A DNA stretch of 64,000 bases, taken from contig NC_049991.1 of NCBI RefSeq assembly GCF_000003815.2, forward strand, positions 20,324,162-20,388,161. The letters run 5' to 3'. A program made the position numbers and the translations under genes. Each line of letters opens with the position of its first letter. Within the stretch, counting starts at the first letter, position 1. The DNA is from Branchiostoma floridae. Taxonomy: Eukaryota; Chordata; Leptocardii; Amphioxiformes; Branchiostomatidae. The notes under the pieces were generated by a model. It searched no databases. It was given only the letters and a program-made list of their open reading frames with translations, and had not been told where the DNA came from. Below, piece by piece: positions 25,416-36,993 of the stretch.

Positions 25416-26100
25416 CAGCAGCTTAAAGATGTCGTAAATTATTTTTAAAACCCCCTTAAAACTTGTTTAAAGTTCACGTTTATTTAATCTAAAGCCTCTT
25501 TACGTCTCATATACGTTTGCATTAAGAGGATTATAACGTGTGTTTAGGTGCCTTTTCAGCAGCTTAAAGTTGCCATAAATACTTATTAAAACGCCCTTAA
25601 GACATGTTTAAACTTCACGTTTATTTGATCTAAAGCCTCTTTACGTCTCATATACGTGTGCATTAAGAGGATTATAACGTGTGTTTAGATGCCTTTTCAG
25701 CAGCTTAAAGTTGCCATAAATACCTATTAAAACGCTCTTAAGACATGTTTAAACTTCACGTTTATTTGATCTAAAGCCTCTTTACGTCTCATATACGTGG
25801 GCATTAAGAGGATTATAACGTGTGTTTAGGTGCATTTTAAGCAGCTTAAAGTTGCCATTAATACCTATTAAAACGCTCTTAAGACATGTTTAAACTTCAC
25901 GTTTATTTGATCTAAAGGCTCTTTACGTCTCATATACGTGTGCATTAACATGATTTAATGTGTCTATATTGTTCTTTTTAGCAGCTAAAAGATGTCATAA
26001 ATACGTACTAAAACACCCTTAAAACAAGTTTAAAGTTCCCTCTCTACTTTTAATATACATGTGCATTAAGGTGATTATAAGGTGTGGATAAGCGCATTTT
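25416..26100. repeat. 141-bp tandem repeat array (element-internal array 1)
   Basis: The anchor CAGCAGCTTAAAG recurs at about 25416, 25557, 25698, 25839 and 25979, a period of 140-141 bp. The middle copies are nearly identical and the outer ones are degenerate. Each copy contains a TTTACGTCTCATATACGTG segment and several TTAAG motifs resembling the element's termini. Confidence 0.85.
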
Positions 26101-26157
26101 AGCAGAATAATCATAAGCACATTTTAAAGCAAGAAAATACAATGGATGAAACTTTGA

Positions 26158-27080
26158 AATTTTATTGAATTACGAGAAAATATTACATGGAAAAGTGGAA
26201 AAAACTACAGCCTACTAGGTATTCGTGGCCTTTTATTCTGATGTAGTCGGCAGTTGAAGCAATCACAACGGCTGTGTAATTCCGTGCAGTAGTCAACAGT
26301 TCCATTTCCAGTGTCGGCCGAAGCGTCTCGGCGTAAGTTAAAAGGAGCACACATGTACAGTTCCATCTGGTCACCACATGAATAAGAATCCGGTAAGATC
26401 TAGAGTAGTGGCCGATATGACTCGTGTTGTTGGATGGTCTTGGATTCTGTGGACGCGAAACATGTTCAGCTTGCAGTCTCGGCTTCTATTAATCCGGATG
26501 GTACAAGTGCCGTGATTTCCCATTCTGTGTCGATTTCCAACAGCATCAACTTGTACAGAATGATAGCCACCTCCTCTCTTTGCGTCAAATTCCGTCACCG
26601 GGGGTCCTAGGCTGTAAAAGCAGTGTCGCGGCCACAACTTGCGGGTTAGAACAGGTCCAAACTTTCTTCAATACTTCTTTTCAAATGAACGCTTGGAAAA
26701 TAACCGCCCCTTCTCGTATGGCCGGTAAATTTGAATACCCCACTCTTTTCTGCCATTGGATACATCCTATCACATGGCACAGCTATGCCACATACGGATC
26801 CGGAGGCACCCGCCCCATGCCGAATCAACGCTGAATAAATTTACATCTAGCCTGCCAACGCATATCAGATTATCACCAAACCAAAACAAACACGAGCAAC
26901 ACGAGAAGTCACTGCCTGTGTGCCCGGACTGTTGACTGTTCTTTCTCGACGCTTGCTTGTAGATAAAGAAATTTTTAGAAATCGTACATTTACTTGCATT
27001 AAGAACTGCTCGCCGATAATAGTAAGAAATACATAGAGAAAACACCACTCACTACACAAAACGCTATATCTACTCTCCAA
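26158..27080 (-). pseudogene. Possible decayed minus-strand coding segment inside the transposon
   Basis: Consecutive minus-strand frames at 26371-26637 and 26183-26377 would form one longer reading frame if a single small frameshift near 26375 is assumed. An AATAAA on the minus strand lies at about 26158-26163, some 20 bp after the second stop. The predicted peptides contain several Cys but match no family I recognise. It could be a captured host gene fragment, a relic of the element's own gene, or chance. Confidence 0.25.
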
Positions 27081-27193
27081 GCAGAGGTTGAATCGCGCAG
27101 ATATAGTAGTAGTCGGGAAAATTACACGGGCGCTGGTGTAATTTTTGACTACTACAGTACCTATCTGCGCGATTCAACCCCTGCTTGGAGAGT
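27072..27193. mobile_element. Hairpin MITE inside the transposon
   Basis: ACTCTCCAAGCAGAGGTTGA and its inverse at 27174-27193 are nearly perfect inverted repeats that close on a short loop near 27130. An ACGCTAT direct repeat lies on both sides. Just to the right (about 27220-27310) is a second, poorer hairpin with AAGCAGAAGTTGAGTCGC against GGGTCAACTT. Confidence 0.6.
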
Positions 27194-27472
27194 ACGCTAT
27201 TACTACCACATCCTTATCCTTCAAGCAGAAGTTGAGTCGCTGAGAATTTAATAGTAGAAATCGGGATTTCTACCGGCTCTTAGCTCAAGGGTCAACTTGC
27301 CGCCTGAGTTAGACCCTGGAAATTTAGAACATATATGCGGTATATTAGAAGGAAAGGGTCTCCTCCTGTTTGCATAAACTGCGATTCAAACATGCCGTTC
27401 AGCAAAAACTTTTGAGACGGTATAAGCCAATAAATAAAACGGGGGTAGTGCCCCCTGTTCACTTTAACTGCC

Positions 27473-28855
27473 GGATTCAAAGATTAAACATGTCGTATGT
27501 TCATCAGAAATACACAACATTTCATATACGTCTTGGCAACATATAAGCTAAACGGGGAAGGTCTCCCCTAGTTCGCTTAAACTACACATATTCAAGGGTT
27601 AAACCTGCATTATGTTATCCAGAAATACGCAATATTTCATATACGTTTGGGCAACATATAAGCTAAACGGGGGAGGTCTCCCCTAGTTCGCTTAAACTGC
27701 GCGGATTCAAAGATGAAACATGTCGTATGTTCAACAGAAATACGCAATATTTCATATACGTTTTGGCAACATATAAGCTTAACGGGGGAGGTCTCCCCTA
27801 GTTCGCTTAAACTGCACGGATTCAAAGATTAAACATGCATTATGTTATCCAGAAATACGCAATATTTCATATACATCTTGGCAATATATAAGCTAAACGG
27901 GGGAGGTCTCCCCTAGTTCGCTTAAACTGCGCGGATTCAAAGATTAAACATGCCGTATGTTCAAAAGAAATACGCAATATTTCATATATGTTTTGGCAAC
28001 ATATAAGCTAAACGGGGGAGGTCACCCCTAGTTCGCTTAAACTTTGCGGATTCAAAGATTAAACATGTCGTATGTTTAACAGAAATACGCAACATTTCAT
28101 ATACGTTTTGACAACATATAAGCTAAACGGGGGAGGTCTCCCCTAGTTCGCTTAAACTGCGCGGATTCAAAGATTAAACATGTCGTATGTTCAACAGAAA
28201 TACGCAACATTTCATATACGTTTTGGCTACATATAAGCTAAACACGGGAAGGTCTCCCCTAGTTCGCTTAAACTGCGCGGATTCAAAGATTAAACATGTC
28301 GTATGTTCAACAGAAATACGCAACATTTCATATACGTTTTGGCTACATATAAGCTAAACACGGGAAGGTCTCCCCTAGTTCGCTTAAACTGCGCGGATTC
28401 AAAGATTAAACATGTCGTATGTTTTCCAGAAATACGCAATATTTCATGTACGTCTTGGCAACATATAAGGTAAACGGGGGAGGTCGCCCCTAGTTCGCTT
28501 AAACTGCGCGGATTCAAAGATTAAACATGTCGTATGTTCAACAGAAATACGCAACATTTCATATACGTTTTGGCTACATATAAGCTAAACACGGGAAGGT
28601 CTCCCCTAGTTCGCTTAAACTGCGCGGATTCAAAGATTAAACATGTCGTATGTTCAACAGAAATACGCAACATTTCATATACGTTTTGGCTACATATAAG
28701 CTAAACACGGGAAGGTCTCCCCTAGTTCGCTTAAACTGCGCGGATTCAAAGATTAAACATGTCGTATGTTTTCCAGAAATACGCAATATTTCATGTACGT
28801 CTTGGCAACATGTAAGCTAAAGAAGCTAGCTAGGTCACCCCTTCTTTGCGAAATA
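27473..28855. repeat. 115-bp tandem repeat array (element-internal array 2)
   Basis: The anchor CGGATTCAAAGATTAAACAT recurs at about 27473, 27589, 27703, 27818, 27933, 28048, 28163, 28279, 28395, 28510, 28626 and 28742, giving 12 copies spaced 114-116 bp. Late copies alternate GGCTACATATAAG and GGCAACATATAAG variants, a hint of higher-order amplification. There are no unique spacers, so it is not a CRISPR. Confidence 0.9.
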
Positions 28856-31299
28856 CATTATATATGCCGTATATTCAACAGCAAAACGCAACATTCTATA
28901 TAACGTAAGGGAGCGCATATATATAAGCTAAACGTGAGAGGTCTACTCTGTTCGAATTTAACCTTGCGCACAGAAAGAAGTAATACGTCATATGCTTTCG
29001 GAAAAGCTAAAAAACACAGATGATTTATTGTATTTAACTTTGCTGAGGTATTAACATAACATTTTGTACCAGAAAACGCAATTGTAAGTTCTGACTGTAA
29101 ATCTTGCAACTGTTATAAAACAGATGACGCAATGCTTAATCTAACACCTAAATAGCCAAGGTAAGTCTGGTAAACATATATTTTGTAACAGAGAAACGGC
29201 ATTTGTCAGTTTTAACAGAAAATATTACCACAGTGGTAAAACAGTAAAACGGATTATTTTCTAAAACTTTTTGAGACATTTAAGTTGTCTTTTCGTCATA
29301 CTAAAATGCATTCAAAATTCACGTAAGGAAACACGAAACATTAAGCTACATTTACACACTCTGAAATCTTACGTAAAGGCCAGATGTATGTTTCCGGTGC
29401 CTTTAATAGATCTTAAAATCTGCTGAAATATTTATCCGCCTTTAAGGGCTTTATACGTATCTCTGAAACTTTGCTTAAATAACTGTTTTCGTGCTGTGTA
29501 CCAGTCTGCTCATATGTCACAACACCCTCATGGCATACCATTTCTTCTTAACTTGAATGGTGCAAGCTGAAGACTGCTGCAAAAACTGTTTGGACACATT
29601 CTAAAGTAGACCCACAAGAAAGTGTTGTAAGCTGACTTGTCTTACTGGAGACTCTGCTGTAACTTCCCAGCTAGACTTGATCATCTGACGTGTCTTCTTA
29701 CCAGTTGTCTTTGCTGAACTCGAGTCTGACAGGAGACTTGTTTGACTCTGTCGTTTCTATCTTTACATTTGTCTTAACTCAAGTCTGTCTTGTCCAACTG
29801 GAAACTTGGTAGACTTGTACATTTCTTCTTTCTAGTTGTCTTTACTGAACTCAAGTTTGAGTCGTCTGACTGGAGACTTTGTCAACTGTGACATTTCTTC
29901 TTTACAGTTGTCTTGACTGAAATCAAGTCCAACTTATCTGACAGGAAAGACAGTATTCTGCTGTCAGCTTGATGTCTTCTGTTGTGTCTGACGTATTTTT
30001 GCGCAGTTAAACCAAATAATGTATAGTCAAAATTGCACAAGAAGACCACTTTGGCGACCAATTAAGATAGTTGGTCACCATAGACAGGTTTCTTGATGCT
30101 TGTGGCAAACGTTATCTAAGGGACTACCAAAACGTGGTCATATTGGGCAAGCCGGTCTTATGCAGAGGTGGTCTCTTGTACAGGTTTGACTATATGCAAA
30201 ACAATAATTAGTACCCAGAAACTTTGCTAAACATTAAGTTTCAGATGAAATCCTTGACCATGTCAAATCGCTACATCAGTCCATGTCAGGGAGTGACTCG
30301 GAAGTTCTTTTGCTATCCAAGACGACATTTTATTACCGGTACCAATATACTTGCTACATTATGTCTTTCAGGAAGCTCAGAGAGTTTTACTTCAATTTAC
30401 TCCACATTATTATTACCCTGTGGAAACTAATGTCGAGACTCGGTAGTTTTCGTTGTGGTTTTGTGAACATGAAAATTCCAGTGTTTGCAAATTGTCACCT
30501 CTAACATATATTGATATTGGTTTGTACCATATGATGACTAGCTAATGTTGAATTTAACGTTATATCAATTCTTCCTATAGTCTTAACGACTAAGATGCAG
30601 CTATGGGGTTTTCAAAGTCATATTTAAGATGGAAAGCTGAAATTGTATCTAAAGTAGCTCACTAGCATATTGTATGATGATTTTCAAAACTACTTTTTGA
30701 CTTGTTTCATTTTCACTTTGTATGATTGAACAAGACTGACGATCTACTATTGTATATTATTATAATTATTATCGTACTGAAAACTATATTTTGGTAGAAG
30801 TAAAAAGAATACTGCCTCCTTCACGCACTAAAATCTGATGTTGACTATGTCCAAAGTGTAAATGTAAAATTTGTCGATTGTACATGGGAGCGTTAGACTT
30901 GCTGTGCTTTGGGCTCCTTTTTGTAACTACGGACTGAGGTTCGCTTAAAACCCACACAGATTTAATTTATAATGATGACATCCTCTGATGCAAATAACTT
31001 GTTCTGCAATGATCAATGATCTGTTATTAGACAGCTCAGTTTTAAAATCCTGTGACATGTACATGGCCTGATATTATGACTTGTGTGGTAGTTTTGGCAA
31101 TGGGCTTTTCTATTTTGGTAGCCGAGTGCAAGCTTTGTTGTGTATTTTTACCCAGTTGTCAGGAGCAGCAAGATTTGTTGTTATAAAGGTCGAAATTAAA
31201 AAAAATAAGCACCATGATGTTATCAATAAACTAACTTTGTGTGGACTATCATTATAAGTTGTGTTTTTTTTGTCTCCTAGCACTTCACAAAGGTTGATA

Positions 31300-31762
31300 C
31301 AGTAGAGGCCGCTTAATTGCACGGCCTATTTGCCAGTAAATTTCGTGCAATAATCCGACTGGTGCCATAATGCAAAATTATCAAGCTGGACCACACCGGT
31401 TTGGGATTTTAGGATTCTGTGCAGCTAACAGAAGTGTGCGTTAATCCGTTGTGCAATTAAGTGGCTTCTACTGTACCTATGTAGAGTTCAGATGTCACAG
31501 GTTGCAGCATCTGTTCTATATATTAAAGTGGTCACATTTTTAAATGGATCCATCTACGTATTTGGATAGGCGTTTGGTGGATAGAAGAATTGACTACAGT
31601 AGAAGCCGGTTAATTGCACAACGGATTAAAACACACTTCTGTTAACAGCAAGGAATCCCAAACCGGTGCGGTCCAGCTAGATAATTTCGCATTATTGCAC
31701 GAGCCGGATTATTGCATTGAATTTGCTGGCAAACAGGAAGTGCAATTAAGCGGCTCCTAGAG
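31300..31762. mobile_element. Inverted pogo-like MITE pair (U5)
   Basis: Same two insertions as in the other units; MITE A starts at the CAG of GATACAGTAGAGG and MITE B ends at CTAGAG. Confidence 0.7.
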
Positions 31763-31819
31763 TAGTACTCTTTTTACATCATGCTTTTTGGAGACCTCGG
31801 GTGTTTTGCTTCCTTCTTC

Positions 31820-31851
31820 CTAGTCAGTCACCGTGTTGCTTGCGTGTGCGG
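31820..31851 (-). pseudogene. Zinc-finger C-terminal stub at junction U5/U6
   Basis: The minus strand encodes AHASNTVTD and a TAG stop. This is the last fused junction before the intact gene. Confidence 0.8.
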
Positions 31852-32716
31852 CTAACACAAGTGTTGATGGCACTACTGTGTACTAACCTTCTTGTCTGAT
31901 TGATGTATTACTCCGCGAGTGGACACCCTAAAATAGATCCGAGCCAAAAACTGAACGGCTGCATGGACGCATGTTTTTAGCGGTGAGAAATTCGCTTTTG
32001 GCCAGCCGAACTGATATCAAAAGTTCGATTGGTGAAAGCTTGCTTGTAACTGAAGAAATCAGCCGGTAAAGTTTGACAGCCGCGCGCTAGGTCGGAGGTA
32101 CACAGTCCTGGGTTCTGAGTGGTGCGGTTGTACGCTAGCAAGGAAAAAGTGCCTTTGGCTTTTGCTGGGATTGACTAATTGTAGCTTGTAATTGCTATTA
32201 ACAACAAACCTATGGATTCTAGTCATTGGCAATTTTTTTCTATTATATAGAGTAAATCTGCTCAACAGAGAATGAAAAATCTGCTGACATTTCATGTAGC
32301 TTCATTATAAAGGCGACTATGTAAAACACGAATTATAACCTAGAAGTCTATGGGAAGAAGAAACTCATCAATGAGACCTTAAATGAATATGAAAAATATT
32401 CATAGAAAATCAACGATTTGCGCTGGAGCAAAAAATTGAAAAGGTTTTATAACCGGGCGCCAGCCCGCATTTTTTGGCTGCAGATTACTCCGTCTACCTA
32501 TTTCCGTTAACATGGTAACGGACGAGTCTACATTTCCAAGGGGCGTAATTATTGTTATTTTTCTTGTATCGTACTCTACTAGATGTATAAGACATTGGAA
32601 AGAGGACTAAGGTTCTAAAGCTGTTTTTCTTGGTGTAAACTACTTCCAAGTTATTTTTTTGCCTTCTCCGCCTTGTCCCGAACGCGGTCCCCGGCCATCA
32701 GCAGCAGTGCCCCTGT

Positions 32717-32910
32717 AAAGCCCCCTTTATAAATCAAGAATTTAGCTCGGCCGAGATGTCAGCGAGCTTTAAATTACGAGGAGGCATGACCCTGATGCCT
32801 ACGAACAAATGGCAGAGTTTCTTCGTCGGCATCAGGGTCATACCTCCTTGTAATTTAGAGCTCGCTGACAACTCGGCCGAGCTAAACTCTTGATTTGTAA
32901 AAGGGGCTTT
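32717..32910. mobile_element. 194-bp hairpin MITE at the epsin exon 6 acceptor
   Basis: AAAGCCCCCTTTATAAATCA and its inverse (ending GGGGCTTT) are inverted repeats of about 80 bp with a short loop near 32800-32825. It lies between CCTGT and AGCAGCACC, exactly at the putative intron/exon border. TA on both sides suggests a Tc1/mariner-type target. The right end regenerates GGCTTTAG before the exon, so an AG acceptor is kept. Confidence 0.85.
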
Positions 32911-32912
32911 AG

Positions 32913-33481
32913 CAGCACCTCCTTCGATGCATTCGGAAACAGCAGCCAGACGGCGAGCAACGACCTAGACGGCTTCGATCTCCTGGGATCGCGGTCCACG
33001 GGTGGCAGTGGAGACCTACTCGGGGGCGGCGTTTCCTCGCAGAACAACGTTGGCGCGTTTAACATGATGGGGCTCGACCAGGGTTTACCGATGCAGCCGG
33101 GCGGAAAGCAGAAGACGCCGGAGACGTTCCTTGGCGAGAACTCGTCCCTGGTGAACCTGGACAACCTGATCAGCCAGCCAGCCCGCCGCCCCGCCACCCG
33201 TGCTACCGCCGCCGGCGCAACCAGCCGTCACGAACCCCTTCCTCGGGATCGCGCCGCCCTCACAACCGCTCTCGCAACCGCCCCCGGCAGCCAAGCTGGT
33301 CAGCAACCCATTCCAGGCTCAGATGGTCAGACCGCCCACTATAAACCAGATGCGCTCGCCGCCCGGACCGCCCGTGCAGCCGGGACTGGTAGGACTGGGC
33401 GGCGCGGACGGCCTCCCACAACCGCTCCTCCCCATGGGAACCACAGCACAGCCTGCGCAGCCCACCAACCCCTTCTTATGA
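32913..33481 (+). pseudogene. Epsin terminal exon, copy 6 (frameshifted)
   Basis: The exon matches the others until LISQP, where an additional 4 bp (CCAGCCAGCC at about 33173-33182 instead of CCAGCC) shift the frame: translation continues as ARRPATRATA in place of AAPPPVLPPP. The first two NPF motifs and the NPFL end exist only in the other frame (33200-33481). In that frame SKP/AKP reads AKL, another private change. A hairpin MITE sits directly upstream. Confidence 0.85.
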
Positions 33482-36473
33482 AACTGTGACGACACTAGCG
33501 CTAGCTGTATAAGTGTGCATGGAAGAGGTACAAGGTGGTAATTCCGCTCAGCCAAAAACGCTCGCAGAAAAATGCGAGGGTGTTGAAACATTTTAAGGGG
33601 GAGGGAGGGGGGATGCTAGCAAAATGTGACCGCAAAAAAAAACGTCCCCATCATTTCACGTGATCAACTTTCAACTTGTAGGGTAAGACGTCGGCAATTG
33701 TACACTAAAGATTTGTAGAAGTGTGAATTGTAGAAAAAGTATGACATAGCCCAGCGTTTCTAGGGGAAAGGTCTGTCAGCTAGTAGAAGTGAATGAAGCA
33801 TAAGATGTAGACAAGCCCTTGGTATTCTGTGCCCCCTGCACATGCGCTGTGTGTTTGTAAATATCTATCGTACAGTTTGGGTCTCGGATGCTGACACGAG
33901 AGCTATGGTTCTTGTACTGAGATAGTGTGCTTTGCTTTCGAGTCTCAAGCCACGATGTTACCGTACCAGTCGACTCCATTTTTGTAAGAAAAGGCGTGAG
34001 AAAATGCGACTACAAATGATATCGCAGTCAGCGTGTTTCAACTACAAAGTGTGTTTCAACAGTTTTGGATGGCATACTTGTAGTCTGGACTTGGACAACT
34101 CGATTCCGAGACTTAGGGAAGATGAAGGGAAGTGAAACACACCATTATGCAGATGGTAGGAATAATGCTTCTAAATTCACAGAGTCTGATGCTAACTGGA
34201 TATTTTGAAATATGGTTTCGTAGTACATGTAAATTGACAATCAGGCTGTGCTAAGTTTGCACAATGCCAGGTGCTTTTAATTCTCATCTTCTCAGTCACT
34301 CCCCTCAGAAATGGACGCACTTTTCCAACTGATATGTTTTTTTCCCAAATCTTGTGCAGCGAACATGTTTCAATGGTTTCTTCTTGCTTGATCTTTTCCA
34401 TGTTGAGGATACCAACTTTCTGTGTCAATGAGAGGGGACAGAATATTTTTGATCACAAGCAATGTTTTACAGGATAATACATAGTTGTAAACTTCTTTTC
34501 ACAACACTGTCTTACAAACACTCAAAGTACAAAGCGTCAGCAATTGAATCAAGCAGTATGGAAAAACAATGTTTGTTCAACAGCATTTTTACATGTTTTA
34601 ACTGTCAGAACAGGCATCAGACAGACTGAATTATATGTTTTACCATGTATGATGTAATATGAAAACTTAAATATTTAACAAAATGTACAAGAATGCTCAT
34701 ATATCATAACACCCTCATGGCATACCATTTCTTCATAACTTGAATGATGCAAGTTGAAGACTGCTGCAAAATCTGTTTGGACACGTTCTAAAGTAGACCC
34801 ACAAGAAAGTGTTGTAAGCTGACTTGTCTTACTGGAGACTCTGCTGTAACTTCCCAGCGAGACTTGATCATCTGACATGTCTTCTTACCAGTTGTCTTTA
34901 CTGAACTCGAGTCTGACAGGAGACTTGTTTGACTCTGTCGTTTCTATCTTCACATTTGTCTTAACTCAAGTCTGTCTCGTCCAACTGGAAACTTGGTAGA
35001 CTTGTACATATCTTCTTTCCAGTTGTTTTTACTGAACTCAAGTCTGAGTCGTCTGACTGGAGACTTTGTCAACTGTGACATTTCTTCTTTACAGCTGTCT
35101 CGACTGAATTCGAGCCCAACTCTGACTTAAAAATTTGGTTGACTTTGCTGTAACGACTCGCAGTATTCTGCTGTCAGCTTGATGTCTTCTGTTGTGTCTG
35201 ACATATTTTTGCGCAGTTAAGCCAAATAATGTATAGTCAAAATTGCACAAGAAGACCACTTTGGCGACCAATTAAGATAGTTGGTCACCATAGACAGGTT
35301 TCTTAATGCTTGTGGCAAACGTTATCTAAGGGACTACCAAAACGTGGTCATATTGGGCAAGCCGTTCTTATGCAGAGGTGGTCTCTTGTACAGGTTTGAC
35401 TATATGCAAAACAATAATTACCCAGAAACTTTGCTCAATGTTAAGTTTCAGACAAAATCCTGGTCCAAGTTAAATCGCTACATCAGTCCCTGTCAGGGAG
35501 TGACTCGGAAGTTTGTTTGCTATCCAAGACGATATTATATTGCCGGTACCAATACTTGCTACATTATGTCTTTCAGGAAGCTCAGAGAGTCTTACTTCAA
35601 TTTACTCCACATTATTATTACCCTGTGGAAACTAATGTTGAGACTTTGTAGTTTTCGTTGTGGTTTTGTGAACATGAAAATTCCAGTGTTTGCAAATTGT
35701 CATCTCTAACATATATTGATATTGGTTTGTACCATATGATGACTAGCTAATGTTGAATTTAACGTTATATCAATTCTTCCTATAGTCTTAACGACTAAGA
35801 TGCAGCTATGGGGTTTTTAAAGTCATATTTAAGATGGAAAGCTGAAATTGTATCTAAAGTAGCTCACTAGCATATTGTATGATGATTTTCAAAACTACTG
35901 TTTGACTTGTTTCATTTTCACTTTGTATGATTGAACAAGACTGACGATCTACTATTGTATATTATTATAATTATTATCGTACTGAAAACTATATTTTGGT
36001 AGAAGTAAAAAGAATACTGCCTCCTTCACGCACTAAAATTTGATGTTGACTATGTCCAAAGTGTAAATGTAAAATTTGTCGATTGTACATGGGAGCGTTA
36101 GACTTGCTGTGCTTTGGGCTCCTTTTTGTAACTACGGACTGAGGTTCGCTTAAAACCCACACAGATTTAATTTATAATGATGACATCCTCTGATGCAGCG
36201 AATTTAGCTTATTCTGCAATGATCTGTTATTAGACAGCTCAGTTTTAAAATCCCGTGACATGTCCATGGCCTGATATTATGACTTGTGTGGTAGTTTTGG
36301 CAATGGGCTTTTCTATTTTGGTAGCCGAGTGCAAGCTTTGTTGTGTATTTTTACCCAGTTGTCAGGAGCAGCAAGATATATAGGTAATCAATAAAACCAA
36401 ACTTTGTGGGGGAAAATCCATAGAAAACGTAGGGTTTTTTTTTTTTTTCATCCAACTAACAGCTAGGTTGAAA

Positions 36474-36936
36474 CAGAAGAGCGCCGCTTAATTGCACGGC
36501 CTATTTGCCAGTGAATTTCATGCAATTATCCGACTGGTGCAATAATGCAAAGTTATCAAGCTGGACCACACCGGTTTGGGATTTTAGGATTCTGTGCAGT
36601 CAACAGAAGTGTGCGTTAATCCGTTGTGCAATTAAGTGACTTCTACTGTACCTATGTTGAGTTCAGTTGTCACAGGTTGCAGCATCTGTTCTATATATTA
36701 AAGTGGTCACATTTAAATGGATCCATCTACGTATTTGGATAGGCCTTTGGTGGAATAGAAGAATTGACTACAGCAGAAGCCAGTTAATTGCACAACAGAT
36801 TAACACACACTTCTGTTAACTGCACGGAATCCCAAACCGGTGCGGTCCAGCTAGATAATTTCGCATTATTGCACGAGCCGGATAATTGCATGGAATTTGC
36901 TGGCAAATAGGAAGTGCAATTAAGCGGCTCCTAGAG
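36474..36936. mobile_element. Inverted pogo-like MITE pair (U6)
   Basis: MITE A begins in a degraded terminus near 36474. MITE B starts at CAGCAGAAGCC (about 36771) and ends near 36936. In this unit the pair lies in the 3' flank of the intact minus-strand zinc-finger gene. Confidence 0.65.
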
Positions 36937-36993
36937 TAGTACTCTTTTTACATCATGCTTTTTGGAGACCTCAGGTGTTTTGCTTCCTTCTTC

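Larger units (their letters stand above)
25247..29498. mobile_element. 4.25 kb non-autonomous CACTA/Chapaev-like DNA transposon
   Basis: The element interrupts U5 sequence that is continuous in the other units (AAATGTAC|AAGTCTG in U4). Left end CACGGCACGAAAAACGG and right end CGTTTTCGTGCTGTG (read inward as CACAGCACGAAAAC) form terminal inverted repeats; both sides continue with TATTTAAGC / TTATTTAAGC. A TAC triplet flanks both ends (25244-25246 and 29499-29501). CAC-initial termini with a 3-bp target duplication fit the CMC (CACTA/Mirage/Chapaev) group. I see no transposase. TTAAG and TACGT motifs crowd the ends as sub-terminal repeats. It holds two tandem arrays and a hairpin insertion. Confidence 0.75.
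22260..31851 (+). repeat. Tandem duplication unit U5 (contains a 4.25 kb transposon)
   Basis: The unit is 9592 bp; removing the 4252-bp element and its 3-bp duplication leaves 5337 bp, close to U2. From 22260 to about 22650 it carries U3 variants, from about 22720 past the exon it carries U2 variants including the LINE, and after about 24230 it is U3-like again. AATAAA lies at 31225-31230. Confidence 0.9.

Noticed and set aside
27473-28855. CRISPR-like regular array
   Set aside because: Copies are head-to-tail with no unique spacers, inside a eukaryotic transposon.
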